DNA of 64,000 nt, from contig NC_058043.1 in NCBI RefSeq assembly GCF_020085105.1, forward strand, positions 18,148,667 to 18,212,666, read 5' to 3'. The notes below the pieces were generated by a model. The model did no database searches, was not told the origin of the DNA, and was given only the letters and a program-made list of their open reading frames with translations. Both the position numbers and the translations under genes were made by a program. The stretch comes from Siniperca chuatsi (Eukaryota > Chordata > Actinopteri > Centrarchiformes > Sinipercidae). Positions 47,636 to 64,000 of the stretch are shown one piece after another. The stretch's first letter is position 1. Each line of letters starts with the position of its first letter.

Positions 47636-50600
47636 TATTCATTCACAACTTCCTCCAGTTGTATCTCAGACGTTTTCATATGTGGATGTCCTGTGTTGAA
47701 AAGACAGAAAACAGCTAATTTCTAATTGGAAGCATGTAAACAGTTGCATACATGTTTTAAGTGCAAACAGATACACTTAAATTGGAAACAGTTAAAAGTA
47801 AAATACAGCAATGACTAGCTTTTTTTTGTAAAATCAGTATTATCCCCCTTGAGAGCCATTCTACTCTGTTGTGAAAGATGAGAGTTGTAAGGACAATAAG
47901 CAATGACACTCTTCAATAGTCTGAGCTCTTTGCTACCAGTGATCTCAGTTAAGGTTTTCCAGTGTGCTTTTGTTTTAGGTCCAACTCCAGTCAAATAAGA
48001 TCTAAGAAATGACAAGCCATGAAAAAGGAGTAACAAACTGATGTGATATACTGACATGATGTACAACCAAATGACAGCTTTTATGAGTAAACAAAAGCTA
48101 ATGTGCATATGAGTTTTTGTTCAACATATGGACAAAAATGTATTGTGATATTATAAGTCCATTAATATTGGCAAAATGCAAGTCCTATGTCAAGGGTGCC
48201 AAGCGCTGACAAGTTAAAAGGCAATCAAAGCTTTCACCTGCTCTATCTTTAAAAGCTCTGACACAGTCTATGCAGTTTCAAGGCAAAGATTTTTACCACT
48301 TTGCTTTAAGTACACTTTGTTACAGGCTGTTCCAGCGAAAACATTGGTAAAGTTAAATCAATTCAAATCAAGTTTTGTTCCCCAAAATAGTTGACCTGAC
48401 ATTCATCCTCTCTGCAGTATGCAATGATGTGCTGATAGAAAAATATACATTTTAAAAATATCAATACCTTCGTATCTCATTATGTGGTAAAACATATTGA
48501 TTGATTTTTGATTGAAAGTTAAATTCCATCTCGTTTTTCATCACCAAAAATAAAAATACAGCACTTACTTACCCATGATCCACCCTCTGTTTGTGTGGTT
48601 CAGTCAGTTCAGACCAAACAGGTTAACCAGGTCTCTGACTCGACAAAGCGCCTGTTGAAATCCCACGTAAGTTTATTTAGGCCCAAACCAGAGGAAGCCC
48701 AGTTTTATTTGTAGTCAACTGAAAATCCATGTTATCAAGTCCAGTTGAAGTTTGGTTCTTCTTTGGCTCCAGAGGTCTAGACTTATCACAGGTGCATATC
48801 TCCAATCAAACAAGTGCTGATCACTGATTCCATGATGATTTTAGATGGTCAATGATGCTTCCTCTCTCCTCTCTCTCATTCCTGTCCTGTGCAGTGTATG
48901 GCAGTGACAGTCACACATTGTATTGTGTGTGATTGTGTTTTTTTGCTTTCAAATAGACACACACTCCACTGTCCCACTTCCAGAGCCCAGTCTTCCCTGG
49001 GTCCTAATCTACACCAGTTTAAAGGGGAAACTCGTGTTCACCCTGATGCAGCCTCTGTATCTTACATGCATTTACTTACTTGCATAAGTAGTAGTATTTA
49101 TTGAAATCAGAGGCAACTGTAACATTGCTAGAAAATGGAACTACTCCATTGACTACAATAAGTAAGGGATTGACTGTTGTAGTCATAGAATAAAATGCAC
49201 TGCAACAAAATGCATGCTATTTTACATCTAAAGAGATGTTTGTGTTTTTTTTAACACCCCAATTACCTGTATTCCATAGCAGCGGTTCCCAAAAAATTCT
49301 ATATTGACCTGAATATTTTGTCCTTGTAAATAGGTCTTAGTGCAGAAGTATAAAAAGTAATAGTATAAATTTCCTCCGCACCAAAAAGTCTTCATCTGGG
49401 TTAATTTAACTAGTATGTTTAACTGTTCTGACCTATAATTGTAGCAGCCTTCTTGAGCCAATTAGTGTAAAAAAAATGCAGAGTGGGAACACCATTCAAT
49501 TTATGTACGTTTCCCACAATCTGATCAGCAGTGTCTGAATAATGTTTACACGCACATTTTTATCTCAAATTTAGAACCAAAGGGTCATGCAAAATGAACT
49601 TGAAAGTCCTGTTTATGTTGATTAGATTTTCACAATACAGTTATTCAAATCTGTAGTGTAGTCTTAAATATCTCCAAGTGCTTTAATTATATCTTTACTT
49701 CTCTCCAGGTCGGTCAGAGAGCAGGATTATTATCCGGACTCAAAGTAACGCAAAATGAGGGATATCAAAAATATTATTTGCTACACAGAATGTAAATCTG
49801 AAAATATTAAACAATCCCTTTAGGTTGAGATTAGATAGATAAGACTATCTGTTTTTTCCATTTGTTCACACACCATTATCACCATCTTTTTCTAGATGTA
49901 TAACTGCCATACAGACAAATTATATCGCTGTTAATCAAATGTCATCTAGCAGCATACTGAAACTTTCTTACATCAAAAACATTATTGGTAAAAAATGACC
50001 ATATAACCTGTAATACTGGAAAACACCTAAAATAGCAAGTATACAAAAAGATCAAAGTCTTCAAGCTCAACATCCAAAAGGAAAAACTTTGCAACATGTT
50101 GAAGAGACACTTTAGTTTATTAACTAATAATTGGTTCAAGTAATGTCTGCAAAAACAAAAGGCAATTACATTCAAGGAAGCTGCTCATTACTGACACCAT
50201 AAAGTGGCATTTGTAACGTAGCTAGAAGACCTACTGGGCAAGACATTTGCCCAGGTTATTCATAACTTACATGTTACATTACTTTGCATTGCAGAAACAC
50301 TTTCAGAGTCTTTCTCAACAGTGCAACAAAATTTTGATTTATAACAGTACCTGAACATAAACCACAAATTGCACTTTATACTTGTGCCTGTAAACATATC
50401 TGTGCATAGAGTCATTTTTTCTTCTGCTCTACTATACAACATTATTCAAAATGTCTATACAACTACAAAGTTATGCGGTAAATTCCTCTTACATGTCAAA
50501 GATATTTTCTTTCTGAGGGACAGGTTTATATTAGCATTACCACTTGGATTAAATAATGCAATATGTAAAAGGTAAGCTCCTCAAACAAAACTGTGCAAAT

Positions 50601-50953
50601 ATCTAAAAAACCTTTTAGACATTTAAAAATCAAGATCAAGTAAAAAGTGAAAAGGTAATCTTTTTCATTGTACAGGGAAAAGTAAATACAATGTGTCAGT
50701 ATGTGTCATATCGGAAGTGCAGTCTATCATACTCAGGCCAGTTTTAGTGTGCAAAATATAAGGCACAGAGAATTATTAGTCATTTATGCATCATGGTAGG
50801 AACATCTTCATAGTAACTGTAATAATAAAGACAATAGCCATATCATTATACGAAAACAGCATAGCCAAGCTTTTTAGGAAGCCCCTTATATAAAGGGAAT
50901 GAGGAACTTTTTGCTTTCAAAAGACCTGCTTCTTTCCTTGAGTTGAATTAGTG
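47636..50953. other. gpr62 5' flank and parp3 3' region
   Basis: No coding gene was recognised. On the minus strand a good donor GGATCATGG|GTAAGTAAGT occurs at about 48573 and an acceptor TTTTCAACACAG near 47691, so a non-coding gpr62 leader exon ending at about 48574 is possible. The part next to 50953 is parp3 3' UTR of unknown length. Confidence 0.35.
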
Positions 50954-51123
50954 CTACATGTTCAGCTCCAGCAGGTAGCGAAGGCGACACTGGCTCTCTT
51001 TGTAGATGAGATATTCGCTGTTGCTGAAGTAGCTATTTGAGAACTGGGGCTGAGCTATGGGCTTACCCTGCGGCACAGCAACCCTCTTGCCCTCCAGGGT
51101 GATGAAGACATCCTTGGAGGGAT
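50954..51123 (-). CDS. parp3: parp3 coding exon 10
   Basis: Completes a split Asp codon, then PSKDVFITL to LLELNM and TAG at 50956-50954; acceptor TGTTTTCAG. Carries catalytic Glu509 in SEYLIY. Confidence 0.94.
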
Positions 51124-54100
51124 CTGAAAACACGGGAGTTAACAACCTTATCAAACAAAAGATGCTGCATGATATCATTTAACACAGTGGTTCTCAAATG
51201 CTTTCATTTTTATCCATATTGGGAGAACTAGTAAGGATTGGATTGAAATAACATGATATTGAACATAAACTGTGTGTTTCTTTTATATGTCTCATGAGTT
51301 ACTGTTGTGCAAATTAAAAATACAACTACAATGTTTTTGGACACCAAAGACACATGGCTCTTTCAATATACTGACAGTGAACTTGAGAGCAAGATAGGCT
51401 TAATTTTACTGTATTATAAAATTTCGGAAGTATTGTACCTGGCTCCACTTTTCCTCGTGCCACCACACTATCATAGCCTGTAGGAGCCTTCTTCAAGGAA
51501 GAGTTGTCTTTGGTGATGGTATTTTCTTTGCCGAGGGCTACCTCACTCAGAAACATCACTCCAGTATTTTTAGAGGCGCGCACTAAAAATACATGGCAGA
51601 AAAATTTTATTTTTCAAACACCATATTATCATTATTATTGCAATCAATGTCATTATCTTCTTCAATCCCTGTATTTTCATACAGCCTCACCGTAACATGC
51701 AGACTTGCTGTTTTCAGATGCAAAATAAATACCGCAACCGACACGGCCTCCTGAATGGGGCATTATCCTCAGACCGCTCTTCAGGATAGCTACCACCACC
51801 GCTATGTTTGTACCATGCCACAGCAGACGCCGATTCTCCAGATTATCATTCTCGCTAAACCGCTCTCCCTGCAATGTGCAACGTATGTATTAGGTCCCAA
51901 GACTTGTCTGCTGTATTACATTAATTAAGATCGACTGTAGTTCCTACCTCCATCTCTCGATCGACTTCCCAAACGTTGACAATTTTTGGTTTATGATAGT
52001 CATCTGAAGTTACTTCCAGGTATTTTTCTATGATCTTTAAATGCAAAAAAACTGTGTTAATATTAGTAGACAAGAGGACAACATTAATGGATGATGATCT
52101 GAGATCAGTAATAACAGAACGAGCGCTTTGTATTTACTGAACCTTATTATCACTTATGACACAGTACCTTGAATGTTTCTGCATCTTTGTCCATTAGAGT
52201 GAGCCTGCATTTGAGAGAATTGTAGTCCTGGTCTAGAGGGTGAGGAACTGTCTCTATCATCTCTTCCTGAGCCTTTTCGGTCTCTGACTTCAGAGTCTGG
52301 GCAAGCTCGATGTCAGCCAGCACCTTTACAGAGCATGACTTTAGGACTCAGAAAACATCATAGAAAGACAGCTCATTCTAACATATAATCTATAAAAAAA
52401 ATCTTACCATAAGCATCTCTTTCTTCTTCTCCACAATCTCTTTGCTGTTGATGGTTGGCGGTCTGTTCCGGCCAAAGTTGTGTGGGATTGTGGTGAAGAA
52501 CTTTGAGGAAAGTTCCTCCAGACGTGCTTTTGTGCTTATTTGGTTCATGGCTCCCTCGATCTCCTCCAACACTTCAAAGCCCTTCGCAATCTGCATCTTA
52601 CTGAGTTTGCCCAAAGGCATCTTCTTGATGTCTGTATAACATCCACATCCACACACACAAGACCACAAATCCAAACCAGACTGGTTATTGTATGTTTTCT
52701 TTGTTTTTGCTAAGAAAAGGCATCTCACGTTGTGTATTTTGCCCATTTTAAAAGGTGCAAATTTTTATTTCACTTGCTTCCAAACGTGAGAAAAAAAATG
52801 TTAAATAACAATAATCTTGCAAACAAAGTCCAAGAAACTGATCAATTATGTTCAAAATGCTGAGATAAGGGGATGTGTTGTGTAAATGCAGACTTCACCC
52901 TTTGGTCAATCATTTACATGTGACATTCTGCACTGTTTGATCTCCAAGTTAAGCGAAATATACAAAATGCTCAGAGATTTTCAAATTAGCTCTCCATTTA
53001 GAGCAACAGGCCCTCTGGCCCATCAGACATGTTACAGAAAAGGTATTAATGCACACTGAACCTTTGCAGACCGCATGAACCTGTTTGTATTAAAGGGTTG
53101 GTAAACTGAGACACACCCACCTAGGTTCATGCATTCCATCGCCTCCTTGAACATGTCATTGCTGAAAATTAGCTCGATGAGGCTCTTTGTAGCATTGTTA
53201 AGGGTGCAAGGTAGAAAGTTTTTAGTCTTTCCATCGACACTGTCCACCTGCAATATTATAAAAAGTACAGCCAGTGAGAGTTTGCTAAGGTTGTCACTGA
53301 ATTTCAAAGATTTCAAATATTTTAACAATTTCTTTGATGAAGTCAGTCATGGATAGTGGTAACTGATTCTACGAGATGGTGCTTCTAAGTTTCATATTCA
53401 GTGCTCCATTTTCCAGTGAGATGTACATTTACATTACCTTGACCTCAGCATCCTGCTCTCCATCCACCTCGATCAGGGTGTACTTCCCAGGGTGGGACAC
53501 AAAATTCGACCGATCGCACCAGTTGTTCTTTGTCTTGTCCTTAAACTTTTTCTCAAAGTCCTTAACAGCATGCTCAGGCTCTTCAAAAGTGTTAAGTTTT
53601 CCGTTGCCCACTTCCCCCTGAATTTAGATTGGAGATGAGGCAATCAGGGGCAATTTGCTTAACATAACAACATTAAACACACTAATGTGCGCTGTATGAG
53701 CTGTCAAAAGTAAACCACAGTATATTAAACATCATCAGTAATGCTAATGTTACCATTAATAAAGATAATATATTCATTAGCAAATACTACTGTCAACACA
53801 CTTCTCTTCACAAAACGTGTGCAGTAATCATTTGAACTCATTAAGGATCCACTAAAGACATATGTTTCAACAAGCCCTTCGGAACATGGAAAGGATACAT
53901 GTACAATAAAATATCAGGAAAGTGTATGTGTACAAGTACAGTAGTTGCTAATGTTTAAACAATTTCATATAACATAAATGAGCAAAATAGAATAAAGTAA
54001 AGAAGGTAGTTTAGTAGGAATCTGTTGCAGGACAAAACTTACCACTCTACCCCATCTGTTCCATGAATAGTAAGTGTTGATTCCTTTAAGAACTTGAATG

Positions 54101-54510
54101 ACATAAAACTTATTATTGTTATGTCCAATGTTTGTCTGATTGAGCATGCAGTCATAGTCCTCATATACCTGTTGGAGACAACACAGAACATTTTTCAAAT
54201 TTCACAAAAAAACATTTTTCACTTTAAATATGATTGCATAACATTCAGTAATTTGCACTGATGTAAGTGAATGTATGCTGTGAGAATACCTAGTGTTACC
54301 CAGCATCTTTCTTACCTCTAGGGCAATGTTAGGGCCTAACTTTGAGTAGTGCTCATCCACCTTCCTCTTCCCTTTTACCTGTGGCCCTGCAGTCAGAAGG
54401 GCCTCTTTTGCAGAAGTGAAGGCATCCTTGGTCTTTGGTGTCTCAGGCTCCACTTTTATTTTCTTGCCACCTGCCTTGGCAGCAGAAGCAGATCGTCTCT
54501 TTGGTGCCAT
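50954..54510 (-). CDS. parp3: Poly(ADP-ribose) polymerase 3 (ten coding exons)
   Basis: Nuclear mono-ADP-ribosyltransferase that senses DNA strand breaks and promotes end joining. Ten exons joined with GT-AG junctions give 528 residues (human PARP3 533). Order: basic N-terminal tail (KRRSASAAKAGGKKIK); WGR domain from about 66 to 170 with WGR at 104-106; helical regulatory domain in the middle (KKMPLGKLSKMQIAKGFEVL); catalytic ART domain from about 330. Catalytic triad His383 (LLWHGTN), Tyr413 (GIYFASENSKSA) and Glu509 (SEYLIY). Ending CRLRYLLELNM as in human. ATG at 54510 gives MAPKRR, matching MAPK of human. Odd: Cys410 replaces the lysine before GIYFA, and the loop after SACY is about four residues shorter than in human. 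Between gpr62 and grm2, same strand, as in human. Confidence 0.95.
51439..51582 (-). CDS. parp3: parp3 coding exon 9
   Basis: Completes a split Val codon, then RASKNTGVMFL to GKVEP plus one base; acceptor TATTTTTAG, donor GTACAA. Contains SEVALGK and YDSVVARG of the ART fold. Confidence 0.92.
51691..51868 (-). CDS. parp3: parp3 coding exon 8
   Basis: Begins GERFSENDN and ends SKSACY plus one base; acceptor CATTGCAG, donor GTGAGG. Carries catalytic His383 and Tyr413 and the unusual Cys410. Confidence 0.93.
51948..52034 (-). CDS. parp3: parp3 coding exon 7
   Basis: 29 codons, IIEKYLEVTSDD to VDREME; acceptor GCATTTAAAG, donor GTAGGA. Too short to stand out as an open frame; placed by phase and by the VWEVDRE match to human IWKVNQE. 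Confidence 0.9.
52168..52323 (-). CDS. parp3: parp3 coding exon 6
   Basis: 52 codons, VLADIELAQTLK to DAETFK; acceptor CTGTAAAG, donor GTACTG. No long ATG open frame marks it; it was found from the splice signals and the VLADIELAQ and VPHPLDxDY matches. Confidence 0.92.
52408..52631 (-). CDS. parp3: parp3 coding exon 5
   Basis: Completes a split Asp codon, then IKKMPLGKLSKMQ to KKKEMLM; acceptor TTATACAG, donor GTAAGA. Regulatory domain helices. Confidence 0.93.
53121..53247 (-). CDS. parp3: parp3 coding exon 4
   Basis: 127 bases ending in phase 1, VDSVDGKTKNFL to ECMNL; acceptor ATATTGCAG, donor GTGGGT. Linker and start of the regulatory domain. Confidence 0.92.
53438..53617 (-). CDS. parp3: parp3 coding exon 3
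   Basis: 60 codons, GEVGNGKL to DAEVK; acceptor AAATTCAG, donor GTAATG. Contains KTKNNW and FVSHPGKYTLIEV of the WGR domain. Confidence 0.93.
54043..54168 (-). CDS. parp3: parp3 coding exon 2
   Basis: 42 codons, VYEDYDCMLNQTN to WNRWGRV; acceptor CCAACAG, donor GTAAGT. First half of the WGR domain. Confidence 0.93.
54316..54510 (-). CDS. parp3: parp3 coding exon 1
   Basis: 65 codons, MAPKRR to NIALE, then donor GTAAGA. Basic, disordered N-terminal region that links to the WGR domain. Confidence 0.93.
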
Positions 54511-54525
54511 GATCCTGGCTGAAAA

Positions 54526-54833
54526 CCCTGCACAGAAACGTAGAAAAGGTTTCAGTCGTAGTCATCTGGACACTGTTTTCAGGTCAGTTTCAGGTGAAAC
54601 TAGCTATTAACAGATACTCAGGTAGATTCCTTCCCGAGGGCAGGGCTTATGTAACACAGAGTAGCTTAAATTTCTAGTTCCCGTCCCATTTTTTCACAAT
54701 TGAGAATGACTTCCGGATGGGAGCCGAAACGTCTTGATACTGAAAACAGTGTCCAGATGACTACGACTGAAACCTTTTCTACGATGGAACACTCCTGGAT
54801 GAATGAGGGACTACACCGTCCCTGCACAGAAAC
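54526..54833. mobile_element. Inverted-repeat element in the parp3 leader
   Basis: 54539-54582 and 54740-54783 are perfect 44-bp inverted copies separated by 157 bp. The 14-bp string CCCTGCACAGAAAC occurs at 54526-54539 and again at 54820-54833, like a target-site duplication around an insertion of about 280 bp. The core includes GATGGGAGCCGAAACGTC, a phrase found in dispersed teleost repeats. Long inverted ends plus a duplication of this length would suit a Penelope-like terminal fragment, but the class is an inference. Confidence 0.6.
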
Positions 54834-54936
54834 ATTATGTAGTTTAGATGTGTTTTGGAACAAGGCAGCCAGAGGGCCTACGCCCTCCCCAGTTTATTCC
54901 GAAGACGAACTGAATTTCCCTCAGCTGGGTACTCAC

Positions 54937-55120
54937 CTTTTAATTTTAAACAGTGTCGGTCGGGCTGGGAAAGCAGACGGACAGACAGACAGGGTGTCCT
55001 CGCTGCCGAAGCTGTAACCGGGCTGGCTGAAGGAAGCGGTCTGACTCAAGTTTACATTCACTTTACAGTCAGAGGAAGAGGCGGAGCTCAGCTATCCTGT
55101 ATTTTCCCTTCTTGCTGCCG
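54937..55120 (-). other. Probable parp3 non-coding first exon and promoter region
   Basis: On the minus strand a strong donor AAAAG|GTGAGT lies at 54937/54936, upstream of the coding start. The matching acceptor would be GTTTCTGTGCAG, which is present twice (54528 and 54822 sides). The right border of the exon (transcription start) is a guess. The region is more GC-rich than its surroundings. Confidence 0.45.
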
Positions 55121-55570
55121 TTGGGAGACAGTCGATGGAACTGTAGAGCTAGCTAACGGCTATACCGCCACCTAGCTGCTTCCGGTATGTATTGTTCTCT
55201 GCCTCTCAAAAACTTTTAAATAATAAATAATGGGAGCCTGGCCGATTAAATAAACCCATTAATTTGACTCATCAATCTCCCTTCGCCGCTCATACAGTTT
55301 TTTCTTTACAAATGTTAACGTATTACTGTAAACAGACGGAAAATCTAATCTTGTCTCAAGTTTACCGTTAACGTTCACTGTTATCTTCTGTTAACATCTA
55401 GACACCATAGCTTCACAGTTGAACATATTTGATATTTCAGAGAAAAAGATAATAAGGATTTTTAGAATAGCATTATGTTGCTAACAACATTTAAACAAAT
55501 AACTAGCAGTAGGGCCAAAATCGGTTACAGATTTCATGAAAATCCACTTCCTACGGGCAGTGCTGAGCTG
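55121..55570. other. Spacer between parp3 promoter and repeat
   Basis: No gene recognised. In human a gene (RRP9) is divergent from PARP3; no sign of it is visible here. Confidence 0.4.
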
Positions 55571-55574
55571 AAAG

Positions 55575-55785
55575 CTTACTCAGATCTTTAAAAAAGTAGT
55601 AGTAAAAGTATCAGTAACACACTGTAGAAATAATCTGTTCCAAGTAAAAACCCTCCATTCAAAATTTTACTTAAGTAAAAGTACTAAAGTAGCTATTAGC
55701 ATCAAAACATACTTAAAGTACCAAAAGTAAAAGTATTCATTATGCAGAGCTGTCCATTTCAGAATAACGTAACGTTATATTATAT
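55575..55785. repeat. Interspersed repeat (AAGTAAAAGTA-rich)
   Basis: Contains 'attttacttaagtaaaagtac', 'tacttaaagtaccaaaagtaaaagta' and 'attatgcagagctgtccatttcagaat', the recognisable order of a very common teleost repeat. Non-coding. Confidence 0.65.
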
Positions 55786-56320
55786 TATTTAGCTTAATAT
55801 TCTTTAACCTTCACATACCTGTTGACACTTGTTCTTAGGAGTTGCTGCAGTACATGCTGTACCTGGTTTATATAATAACAGTAATTTGATGAAGGCCACT
55901 GAGCAGATCTAATAAAGTAAGACAGTGCTCCGATTATCTGTCCACTTCCTCCATATGCAAATACTCTATTTACAGCAAGCCCCAGGGCTGCATACATGTT
56001 GCAATGTGCAAGATTAGATCAAACAATTTGGACACAAGATGGCAGTGTTAAAGCATAGCTACTGTATGGGTCTATTTTCCAAAGCATCTGGGCTACTGAC
56101 TGCTGTGTGTATTCCCAGGACAGATTTGGTGGATTTTAACCCATAGCAGCAGATATTTGTGCTGGTAATTTCCATGTACACTGTTTGGTCTTGTTTGGTC
56201 AGATGGTGTAAATTGAAGCTGATAAATATTAGACTTATATTTTAAATAGTCAAGGAACTTGACTATCTGAATTATATTTCTTCCACAGAAGTCTTAAGTT
56301 TATATATGGTTTTCTTTTAG

Positions 56321-56585
56321 GGCTGTGGCTCAGGAGGTTGAGCAGGACGTCCGTTTGTTGCAGGGTGGATGGTTTGATCCCTGGCTCCTTCTGTCCACAT
56401 GTTGAAGTGTCCTTGAGCAAGACGCTGAACCCAAAACTGCTCCCAGTGGCCGTGCCAGTGCCTTGCATTGCAGCTCTGTCACCATCAGTGTATGAGTGGT
56501 GTGAATGGGTGAATGAGAGGCAAAGTAAAGAAGTGTAAAGTGCTTTGTCCAACGAGGTTGAAAAGCACTATATATGCACAATATA
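56321..56585 (+). repeat. tRNA-derived SINE
   Basis: tRNA-like head with A-box-like TGTGGCTCAGGAGG (56324-56337) and B-box-like GGTTTGATCCC (near 56370), then 'ccttgagcaagacgctgaaccc', 'tgaatgggtgaatgagaggc' and 'gaaaagcactatatatgcac'. This is the canonical order of a widespread teleost SINE. Not a functional tRNA: the 5' half has no proper cloverleaf. It is the same family as the fragment at 11.3 kb. Confidence 0.8.
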
Positions 56586-56824
56586 TGTGCAGTTAAATTA
56601 GGATATTATAGATATTTAGCTGTTTGCAGCAGTAGGCGATTACACAAATGACATGTAACAATGTAGTATGACAGCATGTTTGGCAGATTTGTGCAGGTTA
56701 CTAAAACTACAAGGTTTATTCCATTAAAGCATTTTTACATATACTATCATCTGGAATATGCATCTCATGATGATGTGCAAAGAAATAGACTATAAATCAT
56801 TTTGGTATCAATAAAAAACACATT

Positions 56825-57170
56825 TTTATTTACATAAATTACAAGAAAGCACAAACTGGTTCACCAAAATCTACATTAAAAACGTATTGTATATGTTACA
56901 TTTAACAGATTTACTATAATTTACTCCATTGTTGCAAGTAGAATCTTCAATAAAAACAAGGGCTATATGCGACTTTATTGGCATCTCATTTAAAATCGCT
57001 ACGAGTCAAAGAACAAAATAAAATAATCGGGACATTGTACTCACAGCACTTTGAGGACAAAAGTCAGGACGATCATTTGTGTGACCTCTTTAATATCTGA
57101 GACACCTGATTCAGGACTAGTGATTATATAACTCTGTTTACAATGCTTGGCAAAGGAACTCGGCTAATCT
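56825..57170 (-). other. grm2 3' untranslated region
   Basis: Minus strand downstream of the grm2 stop codon. AATAAA on the minus strand is present at 56830-56825 (and nearby), a plausible cleavage signal about 340 bases after the stop. Confidence 0.5.
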
Positions 57171-63228
<6,058 letters not shown>

Positions 63229-63751
63229 TTAGAAAATAAAAGGTATACTGGGGCCATCGTATGGCAAGTGCAACTACAATATAAAAACTGTCAAAGTGAA
63301 AGCAAAACATAAATATCACCATTTGTTTATTAAATGTGTGACAGTTGGACAGTTGTTTTGGAGCAACAAGACTTTGCACAATGAACCCATATCTTGTAGA
63401 GCATGTTTTTCTAGGAAAGTCTCATATTAAATCCATCTCTTTGTGTCTCTGCTGACATTTGATTTGTCTCGCAGTATAGACTGAACAGTGACTGTGACAG
63501 GACACAGGTGCAAATTGTCAATTTACATGATGGAACATGTTTGAGCACACACAATGTGAGCTCCTGGATTGAACACTGGAATGGGAACAGATGGCACATT
63601 ATATAAAATAATGTGGAATTTTCCTCATGAAATCAATGGCTGAAATAAACCACCATTTAAAAATTTTTAGAAATGACCTATCATTATCCAGTTTAAATTG
63701 ATGTTAATAGAAGTAGCAGTGCTAGATTTCTGCATACCTGGTCAGGAAATA

Positions 63752-63880
63752 GTGCACTAAGGGCTGCAACTAACGATTATTTTCTTATTTATTAAGAGTA
63801 CATCCGCTGTGTATAAGATTTATTTATCGATTAATCTGCAGATTATTTTCTCTAGTTGATTAATAATTTTAATGGGCCTT
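63752..63880. repeat. Interspersed repeat (GGGCTGCAACTAACGATTATTTT family)
   Basis: Begins 'agggctgcaactaacgatta' and includes 'atcgattaatctgcagattattttctc' and 'agttgattaat', a very common teleost non-coding repeat rich in ATCGATTAAT. Confidence 0.75.
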
Positions 63881-63884
63881 TTTT

Positions 63885-64000
63885 TGCCTTTATTTGACAG
63901 AGCAGCCGAAGATAGACAGTAAAGGAGGAGAGAGAGAGCGGGGATGACATGCAGTAAAGGTCCAGGGGCTAGATTTGAACGCAGGCCACTGCGGTAAGGA
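63885..64000 (-). repeat. SINE-like repeat cut by the window edge
   Basis: 'tttatttgacagagcagc', 'gagagagcggggatgacatgcag' and 'ggtccaggggctagatttgaacgc' form the recognisable order of a teleost retroposon. On the minus strand the last part has a degenerate B-box (GTTCAAATC). Continues past 64000. Confidence 0.6.

Noticed and set aside
56321-56395. A tRNA gene
   Set aside because: A- and B-box-like words are present but the body continues as a SINE and no proper cloverleaf or 3' end forms.

Overview
The window is eukaryotic and almost certainly teleost fish. Genes are split by GT-AG introns, microsatellites (CA, TATC) and fish-type interspersed repeats are common, and every recognisable protein is a vertebrate signalling or repair gene. 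About 11% of the sequence is coding or coding-like and the rest is AT-rich intergenic, intronic and repeat DNA. No prokaryotic features, CRISPR arrays or functional tRNA/rRNA genes were seen.

Layout. 1-18.4 kb is intergenic with fragments of SINE/LINE/MITE-like repeats. 18.5-26.3 kb (+) is a complete two-exon oxytocin/isotocin receptor (oxtr), split between TM6 and TM7 by a 6.6-kb intron that contains nested repeats. 26.7-27.1 kb (-) is a decayed Tc1/mariner transposase fragment. 29.0-30.9 kb (-) is a complete two-exon caveolin-3 (cav3), convergent with oxtr as in other vertebrates. 32.7-39.3 kb is a repeat mosaic. It holds a MITE-like copy, arrays of a GTAATC-N-GATTAC palindrome, three copies of a duplicated segment, a retroelement SGNH-esterase fragment, and a 5'-truncated LINE with a (GATG)n tail and a 13-bp target-site duplication. 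39.4-39.9 kb (-) is a broken caveolin-2-like gene not named by any obvious full-length ORF. Its splice junction into the last exon is intact, but it has an internal deletion, a frameshift and probably a lost acceptor.

The right-hand third carries three genes on the minus strand: gpr62 (46.4-47.6 kb, single coding exon), parp3 (51.0-54.5 kb, ten coding exons, 528 codons reconstructed) and the 3' part of grm2 (57.2-63.2 kb; upstream exons lie beyond the window). From right to left this is grm2-parp3-gpr62, the same order and orientation as on human 3p21. The cav3-oxtr pair corresponds to human 3p25.

The genes are not an operon and do not form one pathway. oxtr (neuropeptide receptor), grm2 (group II metabotropic glutamate receptor) and gpr62 (orphan receptor) are GPCRs. 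cav3 builds muscle caveolae, and parp3 acts in DNA-break signalling. The most notable items are the caveolin-2-like relic beside cav3, a perfect 21-bp hairpin over the gpr62 stop codon, an inverted-repeat element that appears to have duplicated the parp3 leader splice acceptor, the homeodomain-like palindrome arrays, and two unusual residues in conserved motifs (PARP3 Cys410 and a Gln in mGluR2 TM6).
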